A stretch of 64,000 bases of DNA from Morchella semilibera (lineage: Eukaryota > Ascomycota > Pezizomycetes > Pezizales > Morchellaceae): NCBI GenBank assembly GCA_009192285.1, contig CM018603.1, positions 4,332,588 to 4,396,587 on the forward strand. The letters run 5' to 3'. This document shows, piece after piece, positions 45,700 to 58,471 of the stretch (within the stretch, counting starts at the first letter, position 1; the number at the start of each line of letters is the position of its first letter). Below the pieces are notes generated by a model. That model worked only from the letters and a program-made list of their open reading frames with translations, searched no databases and was not told where the DNA came from. A program made the position numbers and the translations under genes.

Positions 45700-47470
45700 G
45701 CCAGCATAAGTGCAGGGATACGAGGACAGATCGGCAATAGGCCGGAAATCATACTGTGGCTAGAACTAGGATACGTCATGTACTTACCTTAGATCACCTT
45801 TTGCCTTTTTGATGAGGATTCTAATCATTTGGCGTGGTCACTCGGCGTTCGCCCACAAAACAAAAATGGTGACGAATACAGATACACAAAACTGAGAAAA
45901 AGAACCTCGCGGATGAGCGACAAACAAATAACCTGGCCGGGCACCAGACGCCAAATAAAAACAGGCTAACAATTGATCTATTCAGACCGACGCGGATCCT
46001 ATCAGTCAATGCAAGTATCAGTCAGTAACCCCGCTTACTCAGTCGCTACCGCAGAATATACATGTAACTATCGGGTAAAACTAACCTTTAGCCTATCCCA
46101 ACCTAGGTTTCTAATATGCCGCGCCGCATGTACAATCGTCCAAGGCGCACCGGTGGGTATGGTCTCAAGGAATTGGCTATAGGCGATATGCCATGCAGCC
46201 ACCAGCCATCAAGGTAGAGTCACGGACTCTCACTCGCTAGATACAGTCCTTCACTAACTACATCACCTACGCCCTCAAAGGCTACTTTCAACGGGGCATC
46301 GAGGATGAATTGAAGCAAAGTAGGCGCTATTGGCCACATTGGCCCACGTCTGCGATCTCCATAACTATATAGTTCCTGGTTCTCATGTACGTGATCCGAC
46401 CGGACCACATGACCGCATACATATCCTCCTCCCATCAATCACGCACTGAAAGACGCGTGGAAATGGCGGGTCAACCTCCCCGGCCCCGCAATTCTCAGCA
46501 CGAACTCATCACCTTTCTCTTGGTAAAAGCGGGATAGATATATGCTTCGCCAATGATGCCTATAATCTCTACCTTGACAGACCTCGCGCCACCTTCAACG
46601 TACCTACAAGCACTCAGCCTCTTTTGTGGCTCCTCGATGCTGACAAATCCGGCTCTATATAGGCTGGGCAACAGCGGAATGGTGGGTGGTGAGGTTAGTT
46701 AGGGTTAGGGTTAGGTTACTTAGGCGGCCACCCTATCGTTAGTCTGTCGGTAAGATACTGACCTAGAAGGGGCTGATTTGGTGTGGTTTTACTGACACAT
46801 GACATCAAATCATAGATCTTCCATACAGATTTAACTCCTCTATTATCGGAGGGTCGGTATTGACAGACTACGGGATACACGTAGTGCTCTGTCCCAGACA
46901 TGTAATACACCCACTAAAGCGGGTATACATTACTGTCGCCGGGCACCAAATCCACTACCCACCACTGTCGCCTTAGGTACCTGTCAACCACGGCGGGCTA
47001 CTCGTCCCACGTATCGCTGTCTGCAGAGCCATCGTTAGAGAAACTGCCTGGGCAGAGAATAATGTAATGGCAAGATTTTGCCAGGGGCGGTAGAGCATGC
47101 CAGACCGAGTGATGGCTCGTGATGCACTTTCCCGCGTTCTGAGGTTTGCGTAGACCATAGCTAAGCTAAATCCACGTAGCCATTATCGCTTTACTTGCCA
47201 CAGATGCGTGGCTATACGCTGCCAATAAAACGAACACCACACAAATCGACCATCGCGAGCCCACTGGGGATGCAACGATTTATAGGAAACCTATATTGAT
47301 ATATTAAATGCACTCCAGGGCACCCACCAGAACTAACTGGATCCTGTTAGCTATAGAGCTAAATCATATGAGCCCCCACTGAGATCCGACCGTGTAATCA
47401 TGCATTCTCACTCGGTCAGGTGATCCACCGAGTACTAATACGTGGATTTCATCAGGTAAACTTGCTTGCT
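45700..47470. other. Unassigned; several modest minus-strand frames
   Basis: Minus-strand frames at 46,220-46,438, 46,716-46,910 and 46,973-47,158 start with ATG and read as ordinary protein (for example RPWQNLAITLFSAQ). They may be exons of one decayed gene, but I know no family and could not join them. Confidence 0.35.
46698..46717 (+). repeat. Short interstitial TTAGGG tract
   Basis: TTAGTTAGGGTTAGGGTTAG: about three units of the usual fungal telomere repeat, far too short for a telomere. Confidence 0.7.
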
Positions 47471-49575
47471 CATAATAGGTACAAAAATGGAGTCCTTAGA
47501 TACTGTAGGAAATAGGAAATAGACAGCATGGGTAGGACTAGGACTGTTGATGCGTGGGGGACTTCTTTCACTTATCACCAGTTCAGTGTTAGTAACCATA
47601 ACCATGACTCTCAACTCTCAGCCCCTACCATATCTCCCACAACCAAGAGTAGACCCTGCTACTAGCAACTAAAAGACATACTAAAAAATTTAAAATACCA
47701 GCGCATTTCCAAAATACTACCGAAATCAACAATTTCCATCTTGTTTTCTTCTCCTTTTACTAGTCATTCATCTTTGTCAGTCTCTGTCCCTATTGCGTCG
47801 CCACTCCTCCAGCATCACGCAATGACATCTATGATGAATCTGTTGGCACTCTTGCTGCTGCCTCCGTCGTAACCTCAGTCATTATTATTATCTAGTACCA
47901 AATTGCTTAAGGCAAAAGATACACTTAAAGTAAAGAATACGCTTGAAGCAAAGGATGCTGACATTATTAAAATCAATAAAATAATTGAAATATTGTGAGC
48001 TACAGGTAATCAACCCACCCACTAATATAACCCACTAATAATTAAAAATCTATGAAACTATTGCCTTTAAATCTAATTGCAGAGACTATGTCTTGCTAAT
48101 ATTTCCACTATGTCCAAAGTAGAGACTGTTCCCATCATAATGAAACAGTGAAAAGAATATCAGGTTAGATTTAATCCACTCCTTCAAAATGTCCTTTGGT
48201 ATGCTTTGCGTTATGGAGTTATTGTTTCCACTGATTATGCTATTATAAATGTCATCAAATTAGTGAAACACCAGTATTCCTCAGCTCCAATTGATTACTC
48301 CGACAGTGACGCCGCCATTATTGTCTTTATCAATTGCATTAATATTGTCGATGGTATTATGAAGGGTAAAAAGGGTAATAAGATTACCAAAAATGAGAAT
48401 TTTAAGAGTTTGAAGGAGCCCCAAGAGAATTTATGACTCGGTCCCAAACTGTGAAAGAGTTGTGAGTTGAGGGTTTCTTCTTCATCAATGACATGTATGC
48501 TAAAGCTGAGCATGCCAATCCAGCTTGTGAGACCTGTCTGACAATCAACATACATCATTTTATTTTGAGTGACAGTGAAAATACTCCTGTTTATACTAGA
48601 AAGTGTTGCTTCTATCTACATCGGGGTAAATGTTATAGCTATAGCAATTAAATTGTTAAATATCCCACTGCGATTTCCTTGCAATGCCGTCTATTTATGA
48701 CAGTCGCGGATACCTCTGCTAGTAAAGCATAGTCTCCTCCATCTGCAATCAATGTCTTTTCCCTGTAAGGCCTTTCTCGAATTTTATGTACAGGAGTTAC
48801 CTATATTCAAGTTGATATGAAATGTTACTTCATTACATCCACGTTAATCATCGTCTATTGACTCCCCTCTAGGTGAAGCGCCATCAGAACTCTCATATGA
48901 CGCAGAGTATCACGGCTCCGCCTCCTGCACCTTGCCTTCCGCTAAGGCGTCTTCGGAACAGGGTTGTTGGATAGTATCGGTCGATGTCAAAAGTAGAATG
49001 ATGGATTAGGAAGGAGCTCGGGTGATAGAATCTAAGCGCTAGGAAGAATGGGGTAGTATCGGGTTAGAAGCATGGGTATTGGGAATAGTATGGGTGGTAC
49101 AGAAGTGGGGGAGGTTCTATGGGATTCTATGGTTATGAGTCAGCGGTGTGACGGGGTAGTTGTATATATAGTGTTCGTTCTTTCCTATGTTTTTGCCTCT
49201 CTAGGCAACGTCTTCTTTCTGTTAGCAATACATTACTTTGGCTTCGGCCCTTCTCTCCGCCTCGTTCCTGAACCTGAACCTGAACCTGCCTTGCCTCGGG
49301 TGTCTTCTGAGCTGACCCCGTCCCTGTCCTTGTCTCTGTCTTTGAACAAGTTCTACCCCGCTTCGGCCCCGACCCCGCCCCGTTAGACTGAGCCACAATT
49401 GTAATAGTGTCTATTTTGATTACAGTCACCCTTTCATTCCCTAGTTCCCTTTTGAATTCTCGATCATTCTAATGTGATGGAGTCAGGTTCAGAGGTATAA
49501 GAGATTCAAAAACGAAGGTAGAGGCTGAACGAGGAAGAGACAGCTTTGGCTCAGGATATACCTAGAGCTGAGGCA
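47470..49575. other. No assignable gene
   Basis: The plus strand between 48,190 and 48,560 reads weakly as protein but has no family signature. GATTCTATGGTTATGAGTCA followed by GTATATATAG (about 49,119-49,169) and a pyrimidine tract looks like the promoter part of an LTR, possibly a further solo LTR ending before 49,390. Confidence 0.4.
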
Positions 49576-49579
49576 GGGT

Positions 49580-50656
49580 TGTGACGGCGTAACGGGGCAT
49601 AACGTGACAGATGACAATGGTGATGCAGAGGTACTTGAGGAGCACAGTATCATCGACCGAGGCGAGGGTGGGGTCGGAACTTGCCAAGGTATAACACCAA
49701 AATAAAGCGAGGTGAAGCGACGCAGGGTGAAGCGAAAAGGCGGAGCGAGGCAGAGTGCAGTAGATCACTAGGAACAAGGAACGAAGCGAAGGCTAAGGTA
49801 GGGGACTAGGAGTTCCCAAGGCTGTATTACGTAATTGATAGGAAGGTTGCGTAAGGAAGAAAGGAAAGAAAGAGAAATCCTGCAAGCGAGTGAAAGAGCT
49901 CCCTATATATCACCCCAGAATCTTTTCACTGACTCATCTCATAGAAACCTATAGAACATCAAGGGAATCCTTCTATTAGAAAAATACACATACCGTTGAC
50001 TCACAGAAACCCTGTAAGAAAAGCTCATAGAACGCTATAAAAAACCATGACGAATCCTTCTTCCCGCAACGTCGCTAAGTACGTTCCATGCCATAATACA
50101 CAGCCAGCACAACGAGGACACTGACAAAGATAAGATGAGAGCCAGGTAGACGCAAGCACAAGCACTGACAAGGGCAACAGCAAGGACAGAGGCAAAGGGT
50201 ACATGAGCAGAGCAGAGAAAGCGAAGACCAGATAAGGTCCCGGGCAAGAATCTAGAGAGCTATAAGGTTGCCTTCTGCAAAGGTGAGTTTGGAGACGAGG
50301 AACTATGGCTATGGATAGGGATATATTGCTATGTATCGAAATAACAGGAAGACGAGATAGAGAGAAAAGAAAGAAAGAACTAAAGAAAACATCTGTCTCC
50401 GCTATTTAACACTTCTCCCTCACCAGTCCCGTATGACTCACACATCTCCTCATGGAAACTTATGGAAATCCATTGCAGCCACACCTCGTATTCCTCCCCA
50501 CTATCTCTCTTATTTATCTTACAAATCCGTCACGCCATAGAATCTCCTAGAACCTAATGACAATATCTTTTTCCCTCCTTGCTTAACATCTTTTCTTTAA
50601 TTACAACAGTGCTTCGACTACCCAACCTTCGGTACCGATGCCAATACGTCGGGACA
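49580..50656 (-). mobile_element. Solo LTR, family A (copy A4), split by a nested LTR
   Basis: Exact 5-bp target duplication AGGGT (49,575-49,579 and 50,657-50,661). Without the nested insertion and its duplication the length is about 621 bp. Reverse complement starts TGTCCCGACG and ends CGTCACA. Confidence 0.92.
49648..50098 (-). mobile_element. Solo LTR, family C (copy 3), nested in LTR A4
   Basis: 451 bp, flanked by an exact 5-bp duplication CACAG (49,643-49,647; 50,099-50,103). On its own strand it starts TATTATGGCATGGAACG and ends TCGATGATA. The same TA...TA ends are found in the 19.5-kb copy. Confidence 0.9.
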
Positions 50657-51040
50657 AGGGTCCGATACGAGTTCAGATTCGAGGACAGGCAAGAAAGCTG
50701 AAGCCAAGAATATATTTTGCTAATGAAAGGAATATGTTGTCTAGAGAGCTGAAGACAGAGTAAAAACAGAGCTCTATATGTATTAGCGCAAGTTCCCATA
50801 ATGATATAAACCGATATTAAGCTACTGACATCCCTATTACTGGACCTTTTTTGATTTTTAATATTTTCTTTTCTATAGGCTCCTATTTACCTATGTTTTG
50901 ACCAACCCTTATACTAGTTAATGATTTGCATATTTTATAAGTATATAGATATACCGATATGCAATGTGTATTTTAAACGTTTTGATTGGTCAGGTATTAG
51001 TATTGAGTTGGATATATTGTTTTTTTTTACCTGTACTAAA

Positions 51041-51230
51041 GCTTTGCTTTTTGCTTATATCGATATTGGTATCGATTAGGGGACTATGCTTTATGTGTAT
51101 TGGTAATCGGGACTTTAACTTTTGCTTATATTGATATTGGTGTCGATTAGAGGTCAATGCTTTATATATATTGGTAATCGGGGCTTTGTTTTTTCTTATA
51201 TTGACATTAACAATTGGGGATATTTGAAAG
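51041..51230 (+). repeat. About 70-bp tandem repeat, nearly three units
   Basis: Units near 51,041, 51,111 and 51,181 share CTTTGCTTTTTGCTTATAT, a GATATTGGTATCGATTAG block and TATTGGTAATCGGG. The third unit is partial. AT-rich; no coding. Confidence 0.75.
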
Positions 51231-51399
51231 CTTTCTTTTTTCTATATTGATGTAAATGACGAATCGGCACATAAGTAAATATTGATATTGTTATTATAAT
51301 AGTTAAGATTGTAGTTTAAAATAATTCTTGGTCTAACATTTTTTACCTTCACTAACTAATCCTAAAGACTCTTTGCCTACTATACCCAGGCCTAATACC

Positions 51400-52471
51400 A
51401 CAATGCCTCAAATCCTCAATGAGAATACTTCTACTGAAATTCATTACATAGTCGAATTCACCAATAAGACAGACAAGACTGGTTATTTTGAAATCTACGA
51501 TTTGACTCTACTTTGCTGGAGTGAAAGGTTTACCCTCTTCAATTATCGATGAAGAAAATAAACCATGTCGTATTGTTTGTTTTATCAACGATTGCCTTTC
51601 AGAACCTACGGAAAACTCTATTGCTATATGTTCAGACAGGTTTTGTGATGGGGGTAAAGATAAAACAGTTGTTGTAACCTTGCTAAATAAGAACAAATAA
51701 GTGAATTAATTTCCGTGTGTGATATTGGAACTAATATTTTTTAACTTAGGTTTGCTGATGATCTTACCCATCTATGATTTGACGACATAGCACCTGCACC
51801 CTCATGTGTCACTATATACGGAGTCGGGAAAGTTGTTGGACTACCTAAAGGTACTATTAGTTCCCTTCCTACTGGCTGGAGATCTTTTGATTTACTATCA
51901 TCCTACTACGACCTGGAAGCTGCCTTTGATTAGCTTCCCGGAAGTACTTTGTTATTAGGTGGTATATACCACCAGGCAAGAGATGGGAGAGTACAAACTT
52001 CCACAAGTCGATAGTGTTATTCAAATCACCGGAAGTTTAATTGGCAGAGTAGTCGTCAATAATGCATGATCACATTCTTTTCTTGGTTGTTTGGTATCGT
52101 CATTAAATTATACCCCTGTTATACAATCAGGGTTTGGGGGTAGATCTAGTGGGCAAACATCGGAAAAGCTAGAGTCAAAGAAGGTTAGAAAATCTTGTGG
52201 TGCTCGGGCTCAGAAAAGATCACCAATGGATGATTCAAGTTTGTATTCAAGTTCCCCTACTCCTCAAAAGGTTGCTGTTAGCTCATCTCCTGTTTTGCAA
52301 CCTCATACACCAGTCAAAAGAAAGGCTACAAGTGTATCCAATGACTGTTTTATTGATGACGATTTTGAAAGTCTAGAGTATGGAGCTATTGAGGAGATTG
52401 GCTCTGATTGGATAATGTTTGTCATAATATTCAGGTTTCAGGATTATTGTAACTTAGTTTACTTTTCGTGA
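51400..52471 (+). pseudogene. Decayed gene upstream of Helitron 2, possibly OB-fold-like
   Basis: Fragments: MPQILNENTSTEIHYIVEFT (51,403), VTIYGVGKVVGLPKGTISS with SFDLLSSYYDLEAAFD (about 51,810-51,930), and a Ser/Lys-rich tail (52,091-52,400, SSSPTPQKVAVSSSP). The pattern of a beta-rich part followed by a Ser/Pro-rich tail resembles, from memory, small proteins found next to fungal Helitron genes, perhaps single-strand-DNA binding. That link is an inference. Stops and frame changes break it. Confidence 0.4.
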
Positions 52472-52570
52472 AAGATTTATAGTATTACCAAGATATATAT
52501 AGGGCTTGGATGTCTCTTTCAGGAAGTCTATAATATCTTTGGAGCATCAATGAAATATTTTATTTTACAA

Positions 52571-55500
52571 TGCCAAGAACGAATTCCAGACAATCAATAG
52601 AGGATCATAAATATGCAAATCGTATTCAAATGAGGAGGAACAGAAATTCTAAAGCCTCCAACAGCTCTCAATTAGAAGGAAATACAGACACTATTTAGTT
52701 TCTGAGCTGAGCATCAGATTGGAAATCGCTGGCAGACTACCCGGAGCCAAAGCAATATACAACCAAATGAGTTACCGAGCAATTAATAGAACACTTTACC
52801 TATCAAAAGAATACAACTCCGACCATGCATTACTAATTGGTCTAAACACTGTACTTACTATAATGCTGCCTTATTAAATACTGAGACTAATGGTTGGTGT
52901 TGTACTAATGGAAAATACAAACTACTTTCCTTACCATCCTATCTTCCCGATATTGGGATTGAATTCGAGCAACATATTGATCAACTGAGTAGGATCAGTC
53001 GAAAGCTCAACAATATCTTTTCATTTTGAATTTTGAAAGTTACAGGGGAGTTTCGACAGCTACCAACACCCTCCAATGTGGTTATTACAGGACGAGTATA
53101 TCATCAATTGCTCGATGCTAATCAAAGACAATATTCAATATGATGGTGTCTTCACGATGAAGATTCAAGAGACTCACTGGCTCTTGAGCTTGGTGTGCCA
53201 TTTTCTATAGTTACCAGCTCCTGAAACCTGCTAGAGAACGTCAATCCTCCTGTTCACCAACTCCGAGCAGCATCCACTACTGCCTCAGATACTCCACTTG
53301 CACTTGAATTACACAACCCAACACCTGGTGGGGAGATAGCTGTGATTAAACATGCCAATAATATCGAGAAAGTCTATCCTCGGGGTGCATTGGTTTACAA
53401 TAATATCCTCGATCATCCTAAAGCTATCAGTATACTAAGTCCTGTTTACAAGCCATTACGATATCCTGTATTATTTCCTCATGGTACACCTCCCAGTGGT
53501 TGGGACTGCTAATCTAATTTTAGTCAAATAGGGTAGTATAGGGCTAGGCTCACAACAGAGGATAGATTTCCTAGGCCCGGTAGATTATGTGGGGAGTACT
53601 TGATGGACATGTACTCGAGGGTAGAGGATGAGAGATCGGACCATATACAAAAGAGAGAGAGACAGTATATTCAACAATCTGCAGATGCAGAGGCAGTAGG
53701 GGATTTACCATTTGAGAAAGGTACGACACTACCCAAATTCTTTTTAGGCTCCTGAGTATGGGCATCAAATGAAGTAGCCGACTCTCTTGCTATCTGTAGA
53801 TCAAGAGGCAAACCCTCCTTCTTTATTACAATTACAACAAATCCCAACCGGCCAGAGATTAAACCATGATTACATCCTGGACAAACTGCTTCAGATATAC
53901 CAGTATTCGTCTGTCGGGTATTTAAAGCTAGGTTAAAGACTGCTATTGCCAAGCTTTGGAGCTATCTAGGGACAATAGTCTACATTGTTAGAGTTATTGA
54001 GCTCCAAAAGAGGGGGTTACGACATGCCCATATTTTCATTAAGGTACGATTCAATCTGTTCTCAACTGAAGTTGATACTAGGATATATTAGATGCATTCT
54101 GAGCTACCTTTCTCTGCTATTGATTCGATAGTATTTGCCGAAGTACCTACCGAAGAGGAAGATTCATTACTGCGAGAGTTAGTTCTACGATTCAACCACT
54201 ATCCTCAAACGTATTTAAATTATGCGAACAGTCGGTGCAACAAAAATGGATCCTGTGTTTAGGGATACCTACAAGCTATTTGGGAAACCACAGAGCTTAA
54301 TCAATATAGTCGGGTACAATATAGAAGGAGGAAGGAAGAGGATCAATGGATTGCATCATATATGCCATTCCTTACCAAATTACTGGAATGTCATATTAAT
54401 GTTGATATATGCTTTACAGTTAACATTTTTATCTATCTATATAAATATCTATTTAAAGGACTAGATCAAACATTGTTTTCTTTCAGTTGTGAGAGACAAG
54501 AGGACTCGGAGGTTGATGAAATCACTGATTATATTAGTGCAAGATATCTGTCTGCCTTGGAAGCAGTATTGAGGATCCTACAGTATCACCTAACAGATCG
54601 ATCGCCTGCAGTCAAATCTCTTACAGTTCACCTCCCTGGAAGAAATATGTATCAGATGTACCGAAAGAATGGTGGAGAGTCTACAGCATCGACCCTGCTT
54701 AGATATTTTTCCAGGCCCCGAGATGTATTATTTCAGGATTTGACATGTATTCAATATTATGAAAAGTGGGTTCTGTACTCAAGGTCCTCAACTACCCTCA
54801 AAGATACCGATCTCCTAGAAGAAGTATGCAATAGTTATCCACAGTTCATTGTTAGAGCTAGGAGGAGGAATGAAGCAATAGCCCGAATTGACACTGTCTC
54901 CCCCAGGACTGGCGAATTATTCTATCTTCAAGCTCTCCTGTTACATGGAGCAGCATATAGTTTCAAGGACCTCAAAATTGCAAACGATGTTATTTATACA
55001 ACATTTCAGGAAGCAGCAGCAGCATTAGGTCTCTTTGAGAATCAATTGTAGGGTGGCGAGATTATGTTAGAGGCAGTTTAAAGTTTTTACAGCCCCAATC
55101 AGCTACGATTCCTCTTTGCACATCTTCTAGTGAGTATTCCAGTTACAGTAATTGAACTGTTTGAGAAATATCAGGAGGCTCTATCAGCAGATTATCTTGA
55201 CCAATACGATTCTCCAACGATGGTTATCAACAAATGTTTTGAAGGAATCGCAAGGCATCTTGCCTCTGAAGGGAGTAGTCTATCAGACTTTGGTTTACCT
55301 CAACCTCAGGATATCTGCAATGAAATATCAATGGAGACATTTGCCTTTGACTATCGTGGAATAAAGCTTACTGACAGGGCAACAACATCTCTGGAACAGT
55401 TACCAGCTCAACAGTTGGAGGCTTTTGATACTACAACCAATACTATTGATAATATATTTATCGGGAATGTTCCTGACCATACATGTTTGTTTCTGGATGG

Positions 55501-55700
55501 AAAGACTGGTCGGGGGAAAACATATGTTGTTAATACGATTGTAAATTACTTAAGAGGGTGAAGGTGGCTGACTGTGGGATTCTGATTCCATAATCGGCAA
55601 TGAAGAAATGTCTTCCCTCATAGGTACTATATGTTCTAGCAGTAGTCCAGAACAAGCATACTTATGGGAACATTTTTCATTGTGGGTACCCCTATAGTTT
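52571..55700 (+). pseudogene. Decayed Helitron RepHel of a second lineage (Helitron 2)
   Basis: Opens MPRTNSRQSIEDHKYANR at 52,571. Then come GRVYHQLLDANQ (53,092), AVIKHANNIEKVYPRGALV and LRYPVLFPHGTPPSGW (53,340-53,510), LCGEYLMDMYSRVEDERSD (53,590-53,640), SFFITITTNPNRPE (53,815) and the HUH region KRGLRHAHIFIKV (about 54,015; HAH intact, Pro replaced by Arg). The inter-domain part (54,480-55,050) matches Helitron 1's region with HLPG and LLLHGAAYSFKDL. A helicase start with Walker A DGKTGRGKTY (about 55,497) follows; then the frame is lost and most of the helicase is missing. Many stops. Sequence clearly differs from Helitron 1. Confidence 0.82.
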
Positions 55701-56905
55701 AGTTAGTAAGTATCAAAATATATACTCGGACTCGGACTTGGAGTGAAACATACCTTGAATAATTATATGCCATGAATCCAAAAGGGTGTGCCGTCCGAAC
55801 ATAATCAAACTCAATGCCCTCCTCCTGTACAAGGACAGTATAATTTCCCAAGGATTGAGAGGTAGCTTTATCTTTAGCTGCATAATTCATACTCGGAGTC
55901 AAGGTAGTATCGCAGAAACCCTTAATATCTTCAATGATTTCCTTGGGCAACCTTCCTTGACACATATTCCATAACAAAGCAAAGATATAACTACCCATAT
56001 TCTCAAAACTTTCCTTTCGGTTCTTTTTGGATGTGATATTTCTAACCCAATCAAAACTGGATTTACTTCTAGAATCAGCTGAATATCCCATTTGACAAAG
56101 TTTGCCAGTATCCTCAAGCTAATAATCAATTAGTATAGGAAGATTTGTATCAGAAAAATAATAATTACTCAGACAGATTTTTTAATCTTGCACTGCGGGA
56201 TAATAATATCATTGACCTAAGCTAAAGTTTCTTCTCTCCCCTCAGGCATCCAATCCCTAGCAACTAGGCCAATGATTTCTCCAGTTCTAGAATCAGTAAG
56301 GATAACATTCTCCTGCTCAGAAACATCTAGTTGCAGTTCCTGGTGCCCCAGATACATCATCGGTGGTACCTTCAGTCTTTTGTCTTTCGGCTTCCCTAGT
56401 TGTAGGTAATCACACCATGTCTCATGTATGGTTTCGGACTCATAGACTCAGTTGTTGACAGGAGGATAAGGTGTTTGGGGTCGGTCTAACATAACACCCT
56501 TAAACCTTTGCAGGTACTGTTCTCTCCAACCACTGGCATCGTCTTTTCTGAGATTGCAGTCCCTGACAAATAGAGACTTAATAGTCTTAATCCTCCCTTT
56601 TGCTTCCTTTCTTGCCTACATCGCTGCTCTCAATTCAGAATATATACTCGGTTCTTTCATCTTTTTACAGTGATTGAGAAATGCAGCAAAGTCATTAAAA
56701 ATCTCATTGCTAATTTCCTCGGTTCCATCTGCAATACCAGGAATTGTTGTTTGATAGGGTTGACAAGAGAAATAATATCATTCCCTCTGATATTTTTTAG
56801 TAAGGATGGTTCGCTCGTAACATGACTAGCAATTTTTTCAATAACTCCTTTGTAGGATCGGTGAGGATGTGCTTTGGATTTGGGTTTGGATCGCATAGGA
56901 GGCAT
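55699..56905 (-). pseudogene. Decayed gene of an uncharacterised fungal family
   Basis: Minus-strand pieces: MPPMRSKPKSKAHPHRSYKG (56,905), YLQRFKGVMLDRPQTPYPPV (about 56,510), ETWCDYLQLGKPKDKRLKVP and GHQELQLDVSEQ (56,430-56,330), ARDWMPEG (about 56,260), then MGYSADSRSKSSFDWVRN (56,091) to HPFGFMAYNYSRYVSLQ. A GTAATT...TTATTAG segment near 56,165-56,117 may be an intron. From memory this resembles a large, uncharacterised gene family of mushroom-type fungi; I cannot verify that. Stops within several pieces show decay. Confidence 0.45.
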
Positions 56906-57179
56906 CGTTGTAGTAGGCTCGGTTAAGGGATGAAACCCGGTGATTGTCTAGCTAGATACTAATAAAGAGTATCAAGGGTAAAACACCTAAATCTTTGTCT
57001 TTCTATAGTATTGATATGATATGAAAGCAATGGTACTGATATGATATAAGAGCGATGGTGGTGATGTGATATGGAAGCGATCATAGGAGCGAATCGAGCA
57101 CTTTTGATTAACGTTAACCTGAAGAAAGTAACCCTACCTAATAGTCCGTGCAACTATTATCCTCGCTTGCTTTCCAACA

Positions 57180-57345
57180 CAGCCCCTTTCCAACAGCAAC
57201 CTCATTTCCATCTACTGCAACCTCATTTCCATCTACCGCATTCTCATTTCCACCTACCACGCTCCCATTTCCAACTCCCGGACCTCATATTCAACTACCG
57301 CATTCATTTCCGCCTACCGAACCTTAATTTCCAGCAAATAAATCT
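57180..57345 (+). repeat. About 20-bp tandem repeat
   Basis: CCTCATTTCCATCTACTGCA and variants, about eight degenerate copies. No coding sense beyond the repeat itself. Confidence 0.75.
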
Positions 57346-57419
57346 CATTTCCTTCCTATTATCATTATATTCCGCAGCCATCATTCCTACCAACATATAA
57401 CATCGATGCTGTTCTTGAT

Positions 57420-58060
57420 GCATGGTACCGTTCTATATGTTCGATGCCGTTCTATACGCGTGATGCCGTTCTAGATGCATGGTGCCCTTCTAGATGATAC
57501 ATGCTATTCCGGAAGGGCAGTTCGTTCCTGATAGAGCAATTCGTTCCTGATAGAGCAATTCGTTCCTGATAAAGCAGTTCCTTCCTGATTAGTTGTTCAT
57601 TACTAATAGAACGGTTAGTTCCTAAAGGATCGAACTAAATCTTGAGAGACCGATTTGGTAACGTTCTAGGAGCTCAGTTCGGTCATGATAATTCGGTTCA
57701 ATTATGGAATGTTGATTCGATACAGTCCTAGAAGCTCAGGTCGGTCATAGGAGATTGATTCAGTCTTGGGAGGTCAATTTGGTGATCTCCTAATAGCTCA
57801 GTTCGGTTCTGAGAGTTTAATTTGGCCCTGGAACGGTGATTCAGTCTTAGAAGGTTGATTCGAGCCTCAGAGGTCGATTCAGTGATGTCCTAGCAGCTCG
57901 ATTCGGTCCTGGGAGTTGATTTGGTTCCATCCTAGGAGCTCCGTTTGGTCCTGTGTGCTTGGTTCGATCCTAGGAGGTCGATTGGGTGTCATCCTAGGAG
58001 CTCTGTTCACTCCTAGGAGCTTGGTTCGGTCCTAGGTACTTAGTTCAGTGCCATGTCAGT
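57420..58060 (+). repeat. Degenerate tandem repeats
   Basis: First GATGCCGTTCTATAT units (57,420-57,500), then CTGATAGAGCAATTCGTTC units (57,525-57,600), then loose units of TCGGTCCTAGGAGCTC (57,600-58,060). No gene. Confidence 0.65.
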
Positions 58061-58069
58061 ATAGGACTA

Positions 58070-58140
58070 GGCGTCAATTTGGGCGTGTCCCAGGCGTCGA
58101 TTTGGGCGTGTCCCAGGCGTCGATTTGGGCGTGTCCTAGG
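58070..58140 (+). repeat. Three units of a 23-bp tandem repeat
   Basis: GCGTCGATTTGGGCGTGTCC is repeated with CAG spacers; the last two units are nearly identical. Confidence 0.8.
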
Positions 58141-58471
58141 AGTCTAAATAAACGTTAGCATAGGTGTCAGAATAGGAGGTGGAGGTAGAGGTGGAGGTTG
58201 GGTGGAGGTGGGGTGGATATGGAGGTGGAGATCCTCATAATGAGATGACTAAGCAAGATGACTTATAAAAATGACTCACTAGGATGACTCAGCAAGATGA
58301 TCTGTCACTTTTCGATGCGATTTCATTTTCCTGACCAGCCGAAGGCCGGAGACAACTTGTATGATAATAGCTTTACAAGAAGTTTTTTATTTGGTGAAAA
58401 ACTCCAATATGGAGGTAGTCTAATATTCGCACTTACTATGCATAGATAAACCTCACTCACTAAATACTCTA

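Noticed and set aside
46698-46717. A chromosome end
   Set aside because: About three units only, with ordinary sequence continuing on both sides.
53571-53952. Minus-strand frames here
   Set aside because: They lie opposite the Helitron 2 Rep region, whose plus-strand reading carries the recognisable motifs.
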